Part shown: piece by piece, positions 53,868-63,363 of the stretch
Numbering within the stretch: position 1 is the stretch's first letter
How the letters are laid out: every line of letters begins with the position of its first letter
Assembly (NCBI GenBank): GCA_964568855.1
Contig: CAZMSD010000004.1
Location: 87,162 to 151,161 of the forward strand
Source: CAZMSD01 sp964568855
Lineage (GTDB): Bacteria; CAIWAD01
Length of the DNA: 64,000 nucleotides
Direction: 5' to 3'
Notes under the pieces: model-generated
Seen by the model: the letters and a program-made list of their open reading frames with translations, nothing else
Told to the model about the DNA's origin: nothing
The model's database searches: none
Translations under genes and position numbers: made by a program

Positions 53868-56800
53868 CTACTTCAACAACAGAAGTTTCAGCACACGCTC
53901 TTCCGTAGCGCCGCCGAGTTCATCCATCGAAACGCGCAGCAAGTACAGTCCGGAAGCCTGTCGGGCGCAGTCCAGCCGGATCCGGCCCTCGCCGGCCGGC
54001 CGCGCGGACCGCTCTCCTGAAAGAACGAGAGCGCCGCGTAGATCGTACATAGCCCAGCGCAGGACACCGGGGACCTCGGTCCTGAAGCGCACTTGAGTCG
54101 AAGGATTGAAGGGATTGGGGTAAGCCCCGAGCAGCCGGAAGCCGCCGGGCGTGGTCGGGGAAACCAGTCCGGTTTCCTCCCAGCCGTCGACGGTGGTGAT
54201 CCGCAGCGCCGTTCCGTCGTCGATGGGCTGGCAGGCCGCCGGATACTCCCCGTTGAAGGTGTAGCACAGGCCGCTCTGCTGCAACGGATCCTCGATGCCC
54301 ACGGTCATCAGGTTTTCTCCCAGGTCCGTGATTATGCTGTTGTAGTACATCAGCAGCTCGCCGTCACCCGTGGGCGTCGGCCAGAACTCGGGATCGCGCA
54401 GGTCGAGCTCGAACCAGTTGCTGTTCCAGGGATACCCGGTGTGCGTGTGGGCGTTCCACTGCAGCTTGAAGACGTGCTCGGAGGGATCGTACAGCTGGTA
54501 GAGTCGCCCGAAGCGGTCGTTGTTGTAAGTGTTGTACAGGTCCGTCCAGAACACGGCCACCATGGCGTCCGGCCCCTGGGCGGCGGGGATGCCCGTGTTC
54601 AACCCGATGATGTGTTCGGGTTGCGGGCCCATGGCGATCCAGCCGTTGCTGCAGACCGTTATCGTGTCGTACTCCTGTCCGTAGAACCTGAATGTGAAGG
54701 GCAGCGGTATCACCGCGCTGGCGCCGTCGATCCCTTCGGGGTTGAAGGCTACGCCCTGGTCCTCGACCAGGATCTCCTCGCCCGTCTCGCTGAGATCCTC
54801 CCAGGCGAATTCCGGGGCTTCGCCGCTTTCATCCCCGCTGTGGTAGATCACGTAGCCCCAGCCGTCCGGACCGAGGGGATCCGCTAGCTGCTGCTCTCCG
54901 ATGGTGATTCCGAAGGGCAGTCGGCTGACGGTGCCCCCGTCAGCGGCGAAGACCACGAGTTCAAAGGGCACTACCGTTCCAGGCATCAGGCCTTCGGCGA
55001 AACTCAGGACCATACCCTCGCAGGTGGCGGTCTCGCCGATTCCCACATTTAAGCCGTCGCAGTCGCTTTGAATTATTTCTGCGGCGGTGTTCAGCCCGTA
55101 CAGGCGCGCGCTGCATTCCACCAGCGGAAACTCGTTCACCAGGCTCAGGTCCAGGTCGACCTCCACCGCCTCGCCGGGTGCCAGCTGGCCCGACTGGACC
55201 GTGATGCCACCGAGCTCGAGCAGCGGCCCGGAGACGTCCAGCACCAGCCGCCGCTGCCAGGTCAGCGTGTCCTCCGCCGCGTACAGCTCAAGTCGCAGCG
55301 GCACGCGATCGCCGTGCAGAAGCGAGGGAACCAGGTTCACCTGGAAGGCGTCCTCCATGACCAGAGTTTCGCCGGGGAGGGTGGCGGGCAGGCTCGCCTG
55401 GTGCTGCGGAATTTCCGCCTGGTCCGTTTCCGCGTGCAGTTCGAGGCGGCCATCGCCGCCGGTCCCATCCTGGCCGTACTCCACCAGCACAAGATCCAAC
55501 TCCATGGACTCCCCCGCCTCGGCCGCACCGTTGCCGTTGCCCGGATCCTGGTCGTCCACTTCCCAATCCGTAAGCGTGATACAGGACGCGGCGCTCTCGA
55601 CCGGGAGATCGAAGAGCGCGGGATCGATGCCGCCTCCCGTAACCGCCAGGCGCAGAGTGTCGCCGTGGGCGGGTAGGATCTCCAGCCAGGCCAGGCCCTG
55701 TTCGTCGCTCAGGGTTCGCCCGGCCGGCAGTCCTTCCGCATCCACCGCCGCAACGGTGACTGAGGGAACGGGATATCCTCCAGGATCGGCGACGGCGACA
55801 AGCAGCTGCGTTGAACCGGCCGCGACGCGCTCCGGAACCGCGCAGACCACAGGCCGCGGCGCTGCGACTCTCAGCAACAGCCCGGGGTCACCGAGCAGGT
55901 TGTAGCAGTAGAAATAGAAGGGCACGTTCTGGGCCTGATCGGGATGGCCCGCCTCGTACCAGTTCTGCTCACGCTCGTTGGGAAAACAAAGCCACATTTC
56001 GGCTTTGCCGCGGTCCATCAACGCGCCCTGACTCCGAATTCCCTCAGCCAGCAGGCCGTGGTAAATACCAGCGTCGATACAGTTGTTCCAGCGGGCGTGG
56101 GTGTCCTCCTCCGACGGTCCGATGAAACCCACGGCGCCCGTGGGAATCGTGGGTGTACCGGCGCGCAGGAATCCCTCCCCCAGGCAGGGGTCGTAATACA
56201 CCGTAGCGAAATCCCCGCCGCCGCAGACGATCGAGGTGACAAGCGGCCACTTGCGGTAGTTGCCGAGATCCAGGGCGTCCTGGGAATCGAAAAGCGGTCC
56301 GTTCCATGAATCACGAAACCCGAATCCGCGGTAGTTGACCAGCGAAACGCCGGAGTTGACGGAACTGCTGACCAGCGCCGGTGATACAGGCGCTTCGATG
56401 TAGTGGTTGCGAATCGTGTCCACGGAAGCCCAGCCCGCCTCCAGCAGGCGCCTGCGAATGGCCAGGCTGGTTTCGCGCCTGCTGCCGGCACCCGCAACGT
56501 CGTAGACCACCAGTGCGTTGTGATACCAGCTCGTGTCCACGGCTTCCGGATTCCGCTCGTATTCGATCGAGCGATTCAACATGGTCACCAGCTGGTTGAT
56601 GTTGCTTCCCGGCAGCCGGCCCACTAATGCGTCCGCGAAGTAGTCGTCGCCCTCCAGCAAAGCCAGCGAGTGGTCGCTGACGATATTCCGGCCCCATTCC
56701 CATTCGGCGTATTGCCCTCCCGGCACCAGGTCGCCGGGCAGGTGAAATTCGCCGCCCTCCGGCAGCATGTCTCCCACCAGCAGGATGTAGTCCAGGCCTT

Positions 56801-57671
56801 CCGGTTCCGAGTACAGTTCGAGCGCCCGCTGCCGGACGGCTTGCCAATTGCTGTAGCCTGTTCCCAGCTCTTCGGTAGTAGCCACCTCCACTTCATAGCC
56901 CATGGAGCGTTTCCAGACCGCCCACTCGTCGAGATAAGGCAGGATCGGTTCGACGGCCACCACGAGATAGCGCTCCGTCATTCCGCCTTCCGACCGGCTG
57001 TGTTGCGAGAGTTCTTCCACGAACCCTGGATTCTCCAACACGGGCTGAACAAGGCGCCCGGCGCGAAGCGGAACGCGGCAGTCCGGCGGGCGTGTGTTAC
57101 GAAAATCGTCGCCGTCAAAGCGGACCTTCATCCGCAGGCGCGTGGCCGCCTCGATCTGCTCGCGGACAGGATCCCAGCGGTAGGGCCGCAGGTCGAGGGC
57201 GCAAATCCGCAGGCCGTGCCAGAGCACAGGCGCGCTCAGTTCGGCGGGCGGGGATCCGGCATCCATCCTCGTCGGTACATTTTCGATCCGCCGGTGATTT
57301 GTTGTATCACGATCTGTTGCGGATTCCGGAAGGCGCCACGGGAGCTCATGCCAGTGTTCCTCGAGGATCTCGAAGGCCAGGCCCGCATCGGGCGGCACGG
57401 CGACCAGGTAAGAAGCCCGGAGGAGATCGGCGGCCGCATGCGACGCAGTGTTGTCCGACTCCCCGGTACGCGCCTGAAAGTCCGCATGGAGAGAGTCGTC
57501 ATCCCGCAGATCCTGGCGAAACTCGAACAGGAGGCCGGTAGCATCCTGCCCCACGAACTCCAGAGTCCAGGCTTCCGGCAAAGCCGTCCGATCAGGATCC
57601 CGCGGGATCTCTGAAACAGCGCAGGCGGATGAGCCGATCAGAAGCAGTAGTCTAAGAAGGAGGCCGTGCAT
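53868..57671 (-). CDS. Gingipain-like peptidase C25 family protein with FlgD-like tail
   Basis: 1267 residues from ATG 57671 (GGAG six bases upstream), with a signal peptide (HGLLLRLLLLIGSSACA). The C25 domain spans about 230-620: YLVVAVEPILPYLDEWAVWKRSMGYEVEV, LDYILLVGDMLPEGG, YFADALVGRLPGSNINQLV, VNYRGFGFRDSW and SIVCGGGDFATVYYDPCLGEGFLRAG. Cys483 fits the catalytic Cys. The position 33 residues earlier, His in gingipains (His211/Cys244 of RgpB), is Phe450. Ig-like domains follow, then a beta-sandwich (FRFYGQEYDTITVCSNGWIAMG) and the tail YPNPFNPSTQVRFRT...ATEERVLKLLLLK, which targets it to the surface. It may be inactive or use another base. Confidence 0.88.
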   Translation of the reverse strand: MHGLLLRLLLLIGSSACAVSEIPRDPDRTALPEAWTLEFVGQDATGLLFEFRQDLRDDDSLHADFQARTGESDNTASHAAADLLRASYLVAVPPDAGLAFEILEEHWHELPWRLPESATDRDTTNHRRIENVPTRMDAGSPPAELSAPVLWHGLRICALDLRPYRWDPVREQIEAATRLRMKVRFDGDDFRNTRPPDCRVPLRAGRLVQPVLENPGFVEELSQHSRSEGGMTERYLVVAVEPILPYLDEWAVWKRSMGYEVEVATTEELGTGYSNWQAVRQRALELYSEPEGLDYILLVGDMLPEGGEFHLPGDLVPGGQYAEWEWGRNIVSDHSLALLEGDDYFADALVGRLPGSNINQLVTMLNRSIEYERNPEAVDTSWYHNALVVYDVAGAGSRRETSLAIRRRLLEAGWASVDTIRNHYIEAPVSPALVSSSVNSGVSLVNYRGFGFRDSWNGPLFDSQDALDLGNYRKWPLVTSIVCGGGDFATVYYDPCLGEGFLRAGTPTIPTGAVGFIGPSEEDTHARWNNCIDAGIYHGLLAEGIRSQGALMDRGKAEMWLCFPNEREQNWYEAGHPDQAQNVPFYFYCYNLLGDPGLLLRVAAPRPVVCAVPERVAAGSTQLLVAVADPGGYPVPSVTVAAVDAEGLPAGRTLSDEQGLAWLEILPAHGDTLRLAVTGGGIDPALFDLPVESAASCITLTDWEVDDQDPGNGNGAAEAGESMELDLVLVEYGQDGTGGDGRLELHAETDQAEIPQHQASLPATLPGETLVMEDAFQVNLVPSLLHGDRVPLRLELYAAEDTLTWQRRLVLDVSGPLLELGGITVQSGQLAPGEAVEVDLDLSLVNEFPLVECSARLYGLNTAAEIIQSDCDGLNVGIGETATCEGMVLSFAEGLMPGTVVPFELVVFAADGGTVSRLPFGITIGEQQLADPLGPDGWGYVIYHSGDESGEAPEFAWEDLSETGEEILVEDQGVAFNPEGIDGASAVIPLPFTFRFYGQEYDTITVCSNGWIAMGPQPEHIIGLNTGIPAAQGPDAMVAVFWTDLYNTYNNDRFGRLYQLYDPSEHVFKLQWNAHTHTGYPWNSNWFELDLRDPEFWPTPTGDGELLMYYNSIITDLGENLMTVGIEDPLQQSGLCYTFNGEYPAACQPIDDGTALRITTVDGWEETGLVSPTTPGGFRLLGAYPNPFNPSTQVRFRTEVPGVLRWAMYDLRGALVLSGERSARPAGEGRIRLDCARQASGLYLLRVSMDELGGATEERVLKLLLLK

Positions 57672-57799
57672 GATGTCTCCAGGCGGTGTATCCGATTGCC
57701 GGACCCGTTCATTATAGAGAAACCGGGTACTCGACCGGTTTAAGCAAAACAAAGCTGCTATTCGGGGAGGCTTGGATTGTGTCAGTTCGGTGACAAAAC

Positions 57800-58615
57800 C
57801 TACCAGTAGCGTTCCACGTGAACCTGGCCCGGCTCGCGGCGGCGGTGCTCGCTGAAGCCCTCGCCCGCCAGCCGCTCCACCATGCCGTCGATCATTCCGG
57901 GATTACCGCAGAGGAATATGTGCGTGCTCTCCGGACTCGGGGGAACCGGCCAGCGGTCCCGCAGCAGGCCGCGATCCCACAGGTCCTGGACGTAGCCGAC
58001 CTGCCCCGTCCAGCCGGCGTGCTCCTCGCCGGGCCTGCTGATGATCGGCAGGTAGTGGAAACTGGTACAGATGCGGGCCAGGCCAAGCAGTTCGGAACGG
58101 TAGCCCAGGTCCCAGGAGTGGCGGGCGCCGTGCAGCACTGCGAAATGCCGCGTACCGGCGGCGCTGAGTTTCGAGCGCAGCATGCTCATGTAGGGCGCCA
58201 GGCCCGTGCCGGTGGCGATGAAGACCAGGTGCCGGTCATCGGGAACCTGGTCCAGCGTGAACATGCCGCTGATCTTGGGCGACAGCCACAGCCGGTTGCC
58301 CGGTTCCAGCGCGAATAGCCTGGGCGTCAGCGCCCCCGAGCGCACCAGCGCGATGTAGAACTCGAGGTACTCGCGGTCCACCGAGGAGGAGGCGATGGAA
58401 TAGGCGCGGCGAATCGGCTTATCCGGATCCGCGGGGGCTTCCTCGACTTCAGCGCCCTCGCAGCAGGGCGCGTCCCCCGGGAGACCCAGCACGGCGAACT
58501 GGCCCGGCTTGAATTCCGGCGCATCCCATCCCTCGGGCACCACGCGGAAGATGGCCAGGCCCGGGGCCACCTCCACCCGTTGCTGGAGGATCGCATTCAG
58601 TTGAAACTGCGGCAT
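57800..58615 (-). CDS. fpr: Ferredoxin/flavodoxin-NADP+ reductase
   Basis: 271 residues from ATG 58615, with GGAG six bases upstream. A FAD enzyme that exchanges electrons between NADP(H) and ferredoxin or flavodoxin. The FAD motif is RAYSIASSS, the NAD(P) motif is LVFIATGTGLAPYMSMLR, and HIFLCGNPGMIDGMVERL and the C-terminal HVERYW complete the Fpr pattern (bacterial subclass, C-terminal aromatic residue). A short acidic insert (PCCEGAEVEEAPADPDK) precedes the FAD motif. It stands alone between the C25 protein and the PLP enzyme. Confidence 0.92.
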   Translation of the reverse strand: MPQFQLNAILQQRVEVAPGLAIFRVVPEGWDAPEFKPGQFAVLGLPGDAPCCEGAEVEEAPADPDKPIRRAYSIASSSVDREYLEFYIALVRSGALTPRLFALEPGNRLWLSPKISGMFTLDQVPDDRHLVFIATGTGLAPYMSMLRSKLSAAGTRHFAVLHGARHSWDLGYRSELLGLARICTSFHYLPIISRPGEEHAGWTGQVGYVQDLWDRGLLRDRWPVPPSPESTHIFLCGNPGMIDGMVERLAGEGFSEHRRREPGQVHVERYW

Positions 58616-58719
58616 GTAACACTCCTTCGTGAATCGATTCGGCCCTTCGAACCGCAATGATGATTCGGGAGGAATTGACTATTCGCCGGGGCCCGTCCGC
58701 CCATGCATCGCGAAACGGA

Positions 58720-60438
58720 TCACTGCGGTATTTCGAAGAACTGCAGCTCGCCCATCTCGCCCTCGAGGCGCCGCTTCTCCGGCGGACCCTGCCGCTCCAG
58801 CTCGTCGGCCATGGCGTGAGCTTCGCAGATGTAGTCGCGGTAGAGCCGCGCGCGCAGTTCCTCGCCCAGCGCCGTGTTCCGCGGACAGCCCGAGGCCAGC
58901 GCGTCCTCCAGGGAGAACCCTTCGCGGCCGCCGGGATCCTCGTGATGCGTCCAGCTCGCGCTGTTCAGGTCGAAGTGATACAAGGGCAGAAAGAGGTGCC
59001 CGCGCCGGGCTACGAAATCCACGGCGTCGATCAGGTAGTCCGCCTCGGGATCGTCCATCACGTAGTGGAAGCCCACCCGGCACCAGCCCGGCTTGATGCC
59101 CTGGAATCCTTCGCAGATCCAGTGCCGGTAGCGTTCCGAAGTTTCGCGGTCGATGCCCAGCAGGGTGTGTCCGTAGGGTCCGGCGCATGAGCATCCCGCG
59201 CGGGACTGGATGCCGAAAAGGTCGTTCAGCAGCACTGTGACGAAACGCGGGTGCAGGTAACCGCCCGCGGGCGTCTTGACGTTGAACGACAGAATCGCGA
59301 TGTGACGCTCGGGATCCGGTTGGCCCAGGAGTTCGATCCCCGGGTTCGCCGACCACTGTTCGAGGGCCCGCCCGAGCAAGGTGTGTTCCCGCTGCTCGAT
59401 CCGCTCGATTCCCGCGGCCTGCTTCACCAGGAACACCATCGCCGCCTTCATGGTCTGCAGCACCCCGGGCGTGCCCGCCTTCTCGCGCTCCTCGATGTCG
59501 GCCACGAAATCGTGGGACTCGGGACTCACGTAGGACACCGTGCCGCCGCCGGCCACGCTGGGCGGCAGTTCCCCGGCGTAGACACGCTCGTTGAACACGA
59601 GCACGCCGCTGGAGCCCGGCCCGCCGAGGAACTTGTGCGGCGAGATGAACACGGCGTCCAGCGATGCGTCCTCGCCGTCGACGGCCGGCGGATTCATGTC
59701 TATCTGGTCGTAGGGTGCGCAGGCGGCGTAGTCGAAACAGGCCAGCGCCCCGTGCTTGTGCAACAACCGGGCAAGCTCGTGCACCGGGCTGCGGATGCCG
59801 GTCACGTTGGAAGCCGCGGAGAAGGAACCCACGCGCAGCCTGTCCTTGTACCGCGGGTCCTGGAGCAGGCTTTCCAGGTGCGCGAGGTCGATTCCGCCGT
59901 CCGCCGCCAGGGACACCTCCACCACGGTGGCCAGCCCCTGCCGCCAGGTCACCTCGTTGGAGTGGTGTTCGTAGGGTCCCACGAAGATCACCGGCTGTCG
60001 GTCCAGCAGCCGGCTCTCGATCTCCTCCCGCGTGCCGAGGCCGTCCTCGCCACCCAGGATTTCCAGTACCAGGCGGCGTGTCACGGGAGGAAGCTGCACT
60101 CCGACAATCTGCTGGAACTTGTCGATGGCGGCCGTGCAACCCGCCCCGCAGGCGATAATCCTTCCCCCGGGGCCCGCGTTCAGCGCGTTCTTGATCACCG
60201 CCTCGGCCTCGTGCAACAGGTGAGACATGCTGCGGCCGGTCACGTCGTCCTCGGTGTGCGTGTTGGCGTAGCGGCGCTGGATGCGCATCAGGTAGTGCTC
60301 GATGAAGTCCAGACTGCGTCCCGAGGCGGTGTAGTCGCAATAGACCATCAGCCGTTCACCGAAGGGCGTTTCGATGGTGGAATCCACGCCCACGATACGC
60401 TGGCGAAGGAAGGCGAATTCGAGCCGGGGCAGTTTCAT
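58720..60438 (-). CDS. Class V aminotransferase, cysteine-desulfurase-like
   Basis: 572 residues, longer than NifS/IscS/SufS (about 400). A PLP enzyme with Lys in ISPHKFLGGPGSSGVLVF, a dinucleotide-like GAGCTAAIDKFQQIVG segment near the start, the His region VGPYEHHSNEVTWR and the Asp region ACFDYAACAPYDQIDMN. A Cys-containing loop near the C-terminus (SRAGCSCAGPYGHTLLG) matches the active Cys position. The C-terminal 150 residues are an extension. Substrate (cysteine, selenocysteine or other) cannot be assigned. A small inverted repeat with CCGAAAGG lies upstream near 60487-60508. Single gene. Confidence 0.82.
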   Translation of the reverse strand: MKLPRLEFAFLRQRIVGVDSTIETPFGERLMVYCDYTASGRSLDFIEHYLMRIQRRYANTHTEDDVTGRSMSHLLHEAEAVIKNALNAGPGGRIIACGAGCTAAIDKFQQIVGVQLPPVTRRLVLEILGGEDGLGTREEIESRLLDRQPVIFVGPYEHHSNEVTWRQGLATVVEVSLAADGGIDLAHLESLLQDPRYKDRLRVGSFSAASNVTGIRSPVHELARLLHKHGALACFDYAACAPYDQIDMNPPAVDGEDASLDAVFISPHKFLGGPGSSGVLVFNERVYAGELPPSVAGGGTVSYVSPESHDFVADIEEREKAGTPGVLQTMKAAMVFLVKQAAGIERIEQREHTLLGRALEQWSANPGIELLGQPDPERHIAILSFNVKTPAGGYLHPRFVTVLLNDLFGIQSRAGCSCAGPYGHTLLGIDRETSERYRHWICEGFQGIKPGWCRVGFHYVMDDPEADYLIDAVDFVARRGHLFLPLYHFDLNSASWTHHEDPGGREGFSLEDALASGCPRNTALGEELRARLYRDYICEAHAMADELERQGPPEKRRLEGEMGELQFFEIPQ

Positions 60439-60619
60439 GGCCGCTTTCCTGTGGTTTCACGATGCACCCGCATGCCGGATGCGCCCCTTTCGGAGGAAGC
60501 GCCGTGTCGGCGTCAAGCGGGGAGGAGATGATCGGACGCCGGAATCATGGCCGGGAATGCAACCGGGGAACATTCCGGCGGCTCCGCGGGCTCTTGCAAG
60601 ATCGGAAACGGGGCAGGAT

Positions 60620-62593
60620 TTACCTGCGTACCATAACCAGGGCGCTCCGGGGTTCGAGTTCCAGGATGAGTGCATCCTCGACCGATTCGACCAGGCGTTT
60701 CGATGAATCGTCCGCTGTTGATTGCTCCCTGATACTCGTTCCTGACTTCCAAGGGTCCACACCGGTGCTCAGCATCAATTCCCAGGTTCCCGTGACATCC
60801 GCTAATCGAATCTCGCTCCGCTCATCGTCCGCGCTGAGTATCACCAGCGCCGCGCGATTCCCCCGCGTCAACCGGAAGGCCAGCCGGCGTCCTTGATCGT
60901 CCGCCAGCAACCATTCGCGCTTCCCGTCCGAGAACAGGTCCGCGTTCTCGCGCCTGAGCATGATCAGCCTGCGGTAGAAGCCGAGGAGCGCCGCGTCCGG
61001 TGTCACGGCCCACGATTCCGCACTTTGGGAGGATGTTACACCGTGCATCACGTTGCTCCGTTCGGCAAGCCCCCAGCGTTCGTTGTCATGCTCCAGATCC
61101 TCCCAGACCAGCGGTTTGCGATTGTCCGGATCGTCGGCGCCCCACATTCCCGCCTCGTCGCCGTTCCAGATCTGCGGCGAACCCGGCAGCGCGAACTGCA
61201 GCACCAGCAGCAGGCGCTGGATCTCCCGCGTGCGGCGATCGGGCGGACCGATCCGGTAAGCGCGGTTCTCGCGCGGATTCGCGTGATACTTGTAGCGGTT
61301 GTCGTTGCCCAGCGACGTGGCCAGGCGGGGGGAATCGTGGCTGGCCGCCAGGTTCATCAGGGCCTGCGCCTGCCTGCGGGGGATTCCCCGATCGAGCGAA
61401 TCCAGGTGGCGGGCCAGTTCCGATGCCGGGACACCCGGCTCAGCACCGTTCAGGAAGCTGCGCGCGGGAGCGTACCAGCGGTAGTTCATCACCGCGTCGA
61501 AGCATTCGGGCAGCCAGGGCCCGGGATCGGACATCTTCAGCGGCCACTGCTCCCACCAGATTTCGCCCAGCAGGAAGGCCTCCGGGTTGACCGACTTGAC
61601 GAAGCGTCGGTAATCGCGCCAGAAGCCCAGGGGCACCTGTTCGGCCACATCCAGGCGGAAGCCGTCCACCCCGTCGGAGCAATCGCCGTCGCCGTCGGGA
61701 TCAAGCCAGCGGCGCGACACGGCGAAGACGTGTCGCTTGACGCCGGAATGCAAGTCGCCCTCGGCGGGCCCGCCGTGATACCCTTCCGGTACGCCGAACT
61801 TGGCGAAAGCGGGCAGCTCCTTCACCCCGGCCCAGCCCGTGTAGGAGAATTCGTCCTCCGGGGTTGTCGGGTCGTCGAAACGATCCACGGCGTACCACTC
61901 GGCGTAGGGAGAATCCCGCTGGTTTTCCACCAGGTCCCGCCAGGCCCAGAAGGCGATGCCCGTATGGTTCCAGGAATAATCGAGAATCACGCGCATGTCG
62001 CGCCGGTGCGCTTCGTCCACCACTTCCAGCAGCAGGCGATCGGCCGCCGTCCAGCTCCAGGTGGCCGGGTCGGTGGGATCCTCCGCGTCAATGATCCGTT
62101 CGTCCCCGCGCGGATCGGGTCCGAAGTTGCGATCCGCGTGCCTGTAGTTGCGGGCGTCGTACTTGTGCAGCGAAGGGGAGTCGTTGACGGGATTGAGATA
62201 CAGCGCCGTGACACCCAGCTCCTGCAGGTAGTCGAGGCGATCCAGCAGGCCCTGCAGGTCGCCGCCGTAGCGCCGGTGATGCACCCAGCGGTAGAAGCCG
62301 CCGGGCTCGTTCTTCGTCCAGGGCTCCGGACGGTACCAGTCCCAGCCCCAGGGCGTGATTTTCCAACCGGCGGGCTTTTCGTGGGGCCAGGCCCCTTGCA
62401 TGTCGTGCAGCGTGGGATCGTTGGACGGATCCCCGTTGCGGAAGCGCTCGATGAAGACCTGGTACCAGATCGCACGGGTCGCCCAGCCGGGGATGTTCTC
62501 CGGAGCGGGGGGAGGCTGTTCGGAGGGCGCGGCCAGTGCAAATGGTAGCAGGGTCGTAATACAGACAAGTAATGGATGAATAATGAATTTCAT
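60620..62593 (-). CDS. Secreted GH13 alpha-amylase family enzyme
   Basis: 657 residues from ATG 62593, with a signal peptide (HPLLVCITTLLPFALAA). The (beta/alpha)8 barrel has the four GH13 regions: VILDYSWNHTG (I), DGFRLDVAEQV with the nucleophile Asp (II), FLLGEIWWEQW with the acid Glu (III) and LAASHDSPR with the third Asp (IV). An extra stretch, YRWVHHRRYGGDLQGLLDRLDYLQELGVTALYLNPV, resembles neopullulanase- or maltogenic-type enzymes. The C-terminal beta-domain lacks a sorting tail. It probably cleaves alpha-glucans outside the cytoplasm. Upstream lies the decayed AbiE toxin gene. Confidence 0.92.
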   Translation of the reverse strand: MKFIIHPLLVCITTLLPFALAAPSEQPPPAPENIPGWATRAIWYQVFIERFRNGDPSNDPTLHDMQGAWPHEKPAGWKITPWGWDWYRPEPWTKNEPGGFYRWVHHRRYGGDLQGLLDRLDYLQELGVTALYLNPVNDSPSLHKYDARNYRHADRNFGPDPRGDERIIDAEDPTDPATWSWTAADRLLLEVVDEAHRRDMRVILDYSWNHTGIAFWAWRDLVENQRDSPYAEWYAVDRFDDPTTPEDEFSYTGWAGVKELPAFAKFGVPEGYHGGPAEGDLHSGVKRHVFAVSRRWLDPDGDGDCSDGVDGFRLDVAEQVPLGFWRDYRRFVKSVNPEAFLLGEIWWEQWPLKMSDPGPWLPECFDAVMNYRWYAPARSFLNGAEPGVPASELARHLDSLDRGIPRRQAQALMNLAASHDSPRLATSLGNDNRYKYHANPRENRAYRIGPPDRRTREIQRLLLVLQFALPGSPQIWNGDEAGMWGADDPDNRKPLVWEDLEHDNERWGLAERSNVMHGVTSSQSAESWAVTPDAALLGFYRRLIMLRRENADLFSDGKREWLLADDQGRRLAFRLTRGNRAALVILSADDERSEIRLADVTGTWELMLSTGVDPWKSGTSIREQSTADDSSKRLVESVEDALILELEPRSALVMVRR

Positions 62594-62618
62594 GGCTTGG
62601 ACTCGCCTAGGGCTTTGT

Positions 62619-63363
62619 TCATTCCTTGCTGTCCCGCAGTTCTTCCTGTAATCCCCGAAGCGTCGCCAGAACCTCGTCGTAGGCCGGCGGATCATGAAAA
62701 CACATCGGTGCCATCCGACTGTAATCCATCTTCAGTTCCCGTATGACACGCCTTTCGGGCAAGAGACGAAGAGTGCTGGCGTGACGCGCCAAATCGAAAC
62801 GAGCATAGGTCTGCGCGTAGCGTTCGCTCTTGAAGTCAGCCACTGTCTGAAGCAGGTCAAGTCGGGACATGGCCCGATCCTTGACAGGATTATCCGCCAT
62901 ACACGCCATGTCGTACATGTGACGCGAGTATCGCGGAGGCACCGGGCTGTCTTCGGGTAGAAAAGAGAGCGCGTGCAGGATGGTGGCCTTCTCCCAGAAA
63001 CTGCGTTCGGCAAGGACAACGCGGACCGGGCGGTCATCAGCGTCGAATTGCCGGGGGAAGACATCAGCAGCGAATGGACGGATGCTGGATTCCTCACTTG
63101 GTTGCCACAGAGCGACCGGATTGAACTCCAGAAGAACTTCAGGTCGCATGTAGGGGCTTTCGAAAGCGGCAGGGTAGTGCGAGCGAAGTTCCGCCCTTGA
63201 AGAGCAGTATTCCTTGCAGTTCCTGATCCGCGAAAATGCGCCCCAGTACCCAGCAGATCCAGAAATCCTTCTCGACGACTACGGGTGCAATACCTATTCG
63301 GGCACCGGTCTCACGGAACAGCTCGCTCCGTTATTCCGGAAGCAGGTTCACGATCCTATCCAT
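62619..63363 (-). pseudogene. AbiEii-type nucleotidyltransferase toxin, broken
   Basis: Starts at ATG 63363, overlapping the antitoxin stop by eight bases as in intact AbiE operons. Codon 11 is TAA (63331-63333). After it the family sequence resumes (IAPVVVEKDFWICWVLGRIF...ILLFKGGTSL), then breaks inside the nucleotidyltransferase core. A frame change and deletion follow, and homology resumes at HYPAAFESPYMRPEVLLEF in another frame through RSFWEKATILHALSFLP to 62619. The catalytic Asp pair expected after GGTSL is missing. So it has at least two independent lesions and is non-functional. Confidence 0.85.

Noticed and set aside
60645..60670. GGTTCGAGTTCC as a tRNA T-arm
   Set aside because: The flanking bases do not form a T-stem or acceptor; it lies in the amylase 3' end, where conserved coding sense runs on the other strand.
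63331..63333. In-frame stop of the AbiEii gene as a recoded selenocysteine codon, given selC
   Set aside because: The codon is TAA, not TGA, and the gene has a further deletion and frame change.
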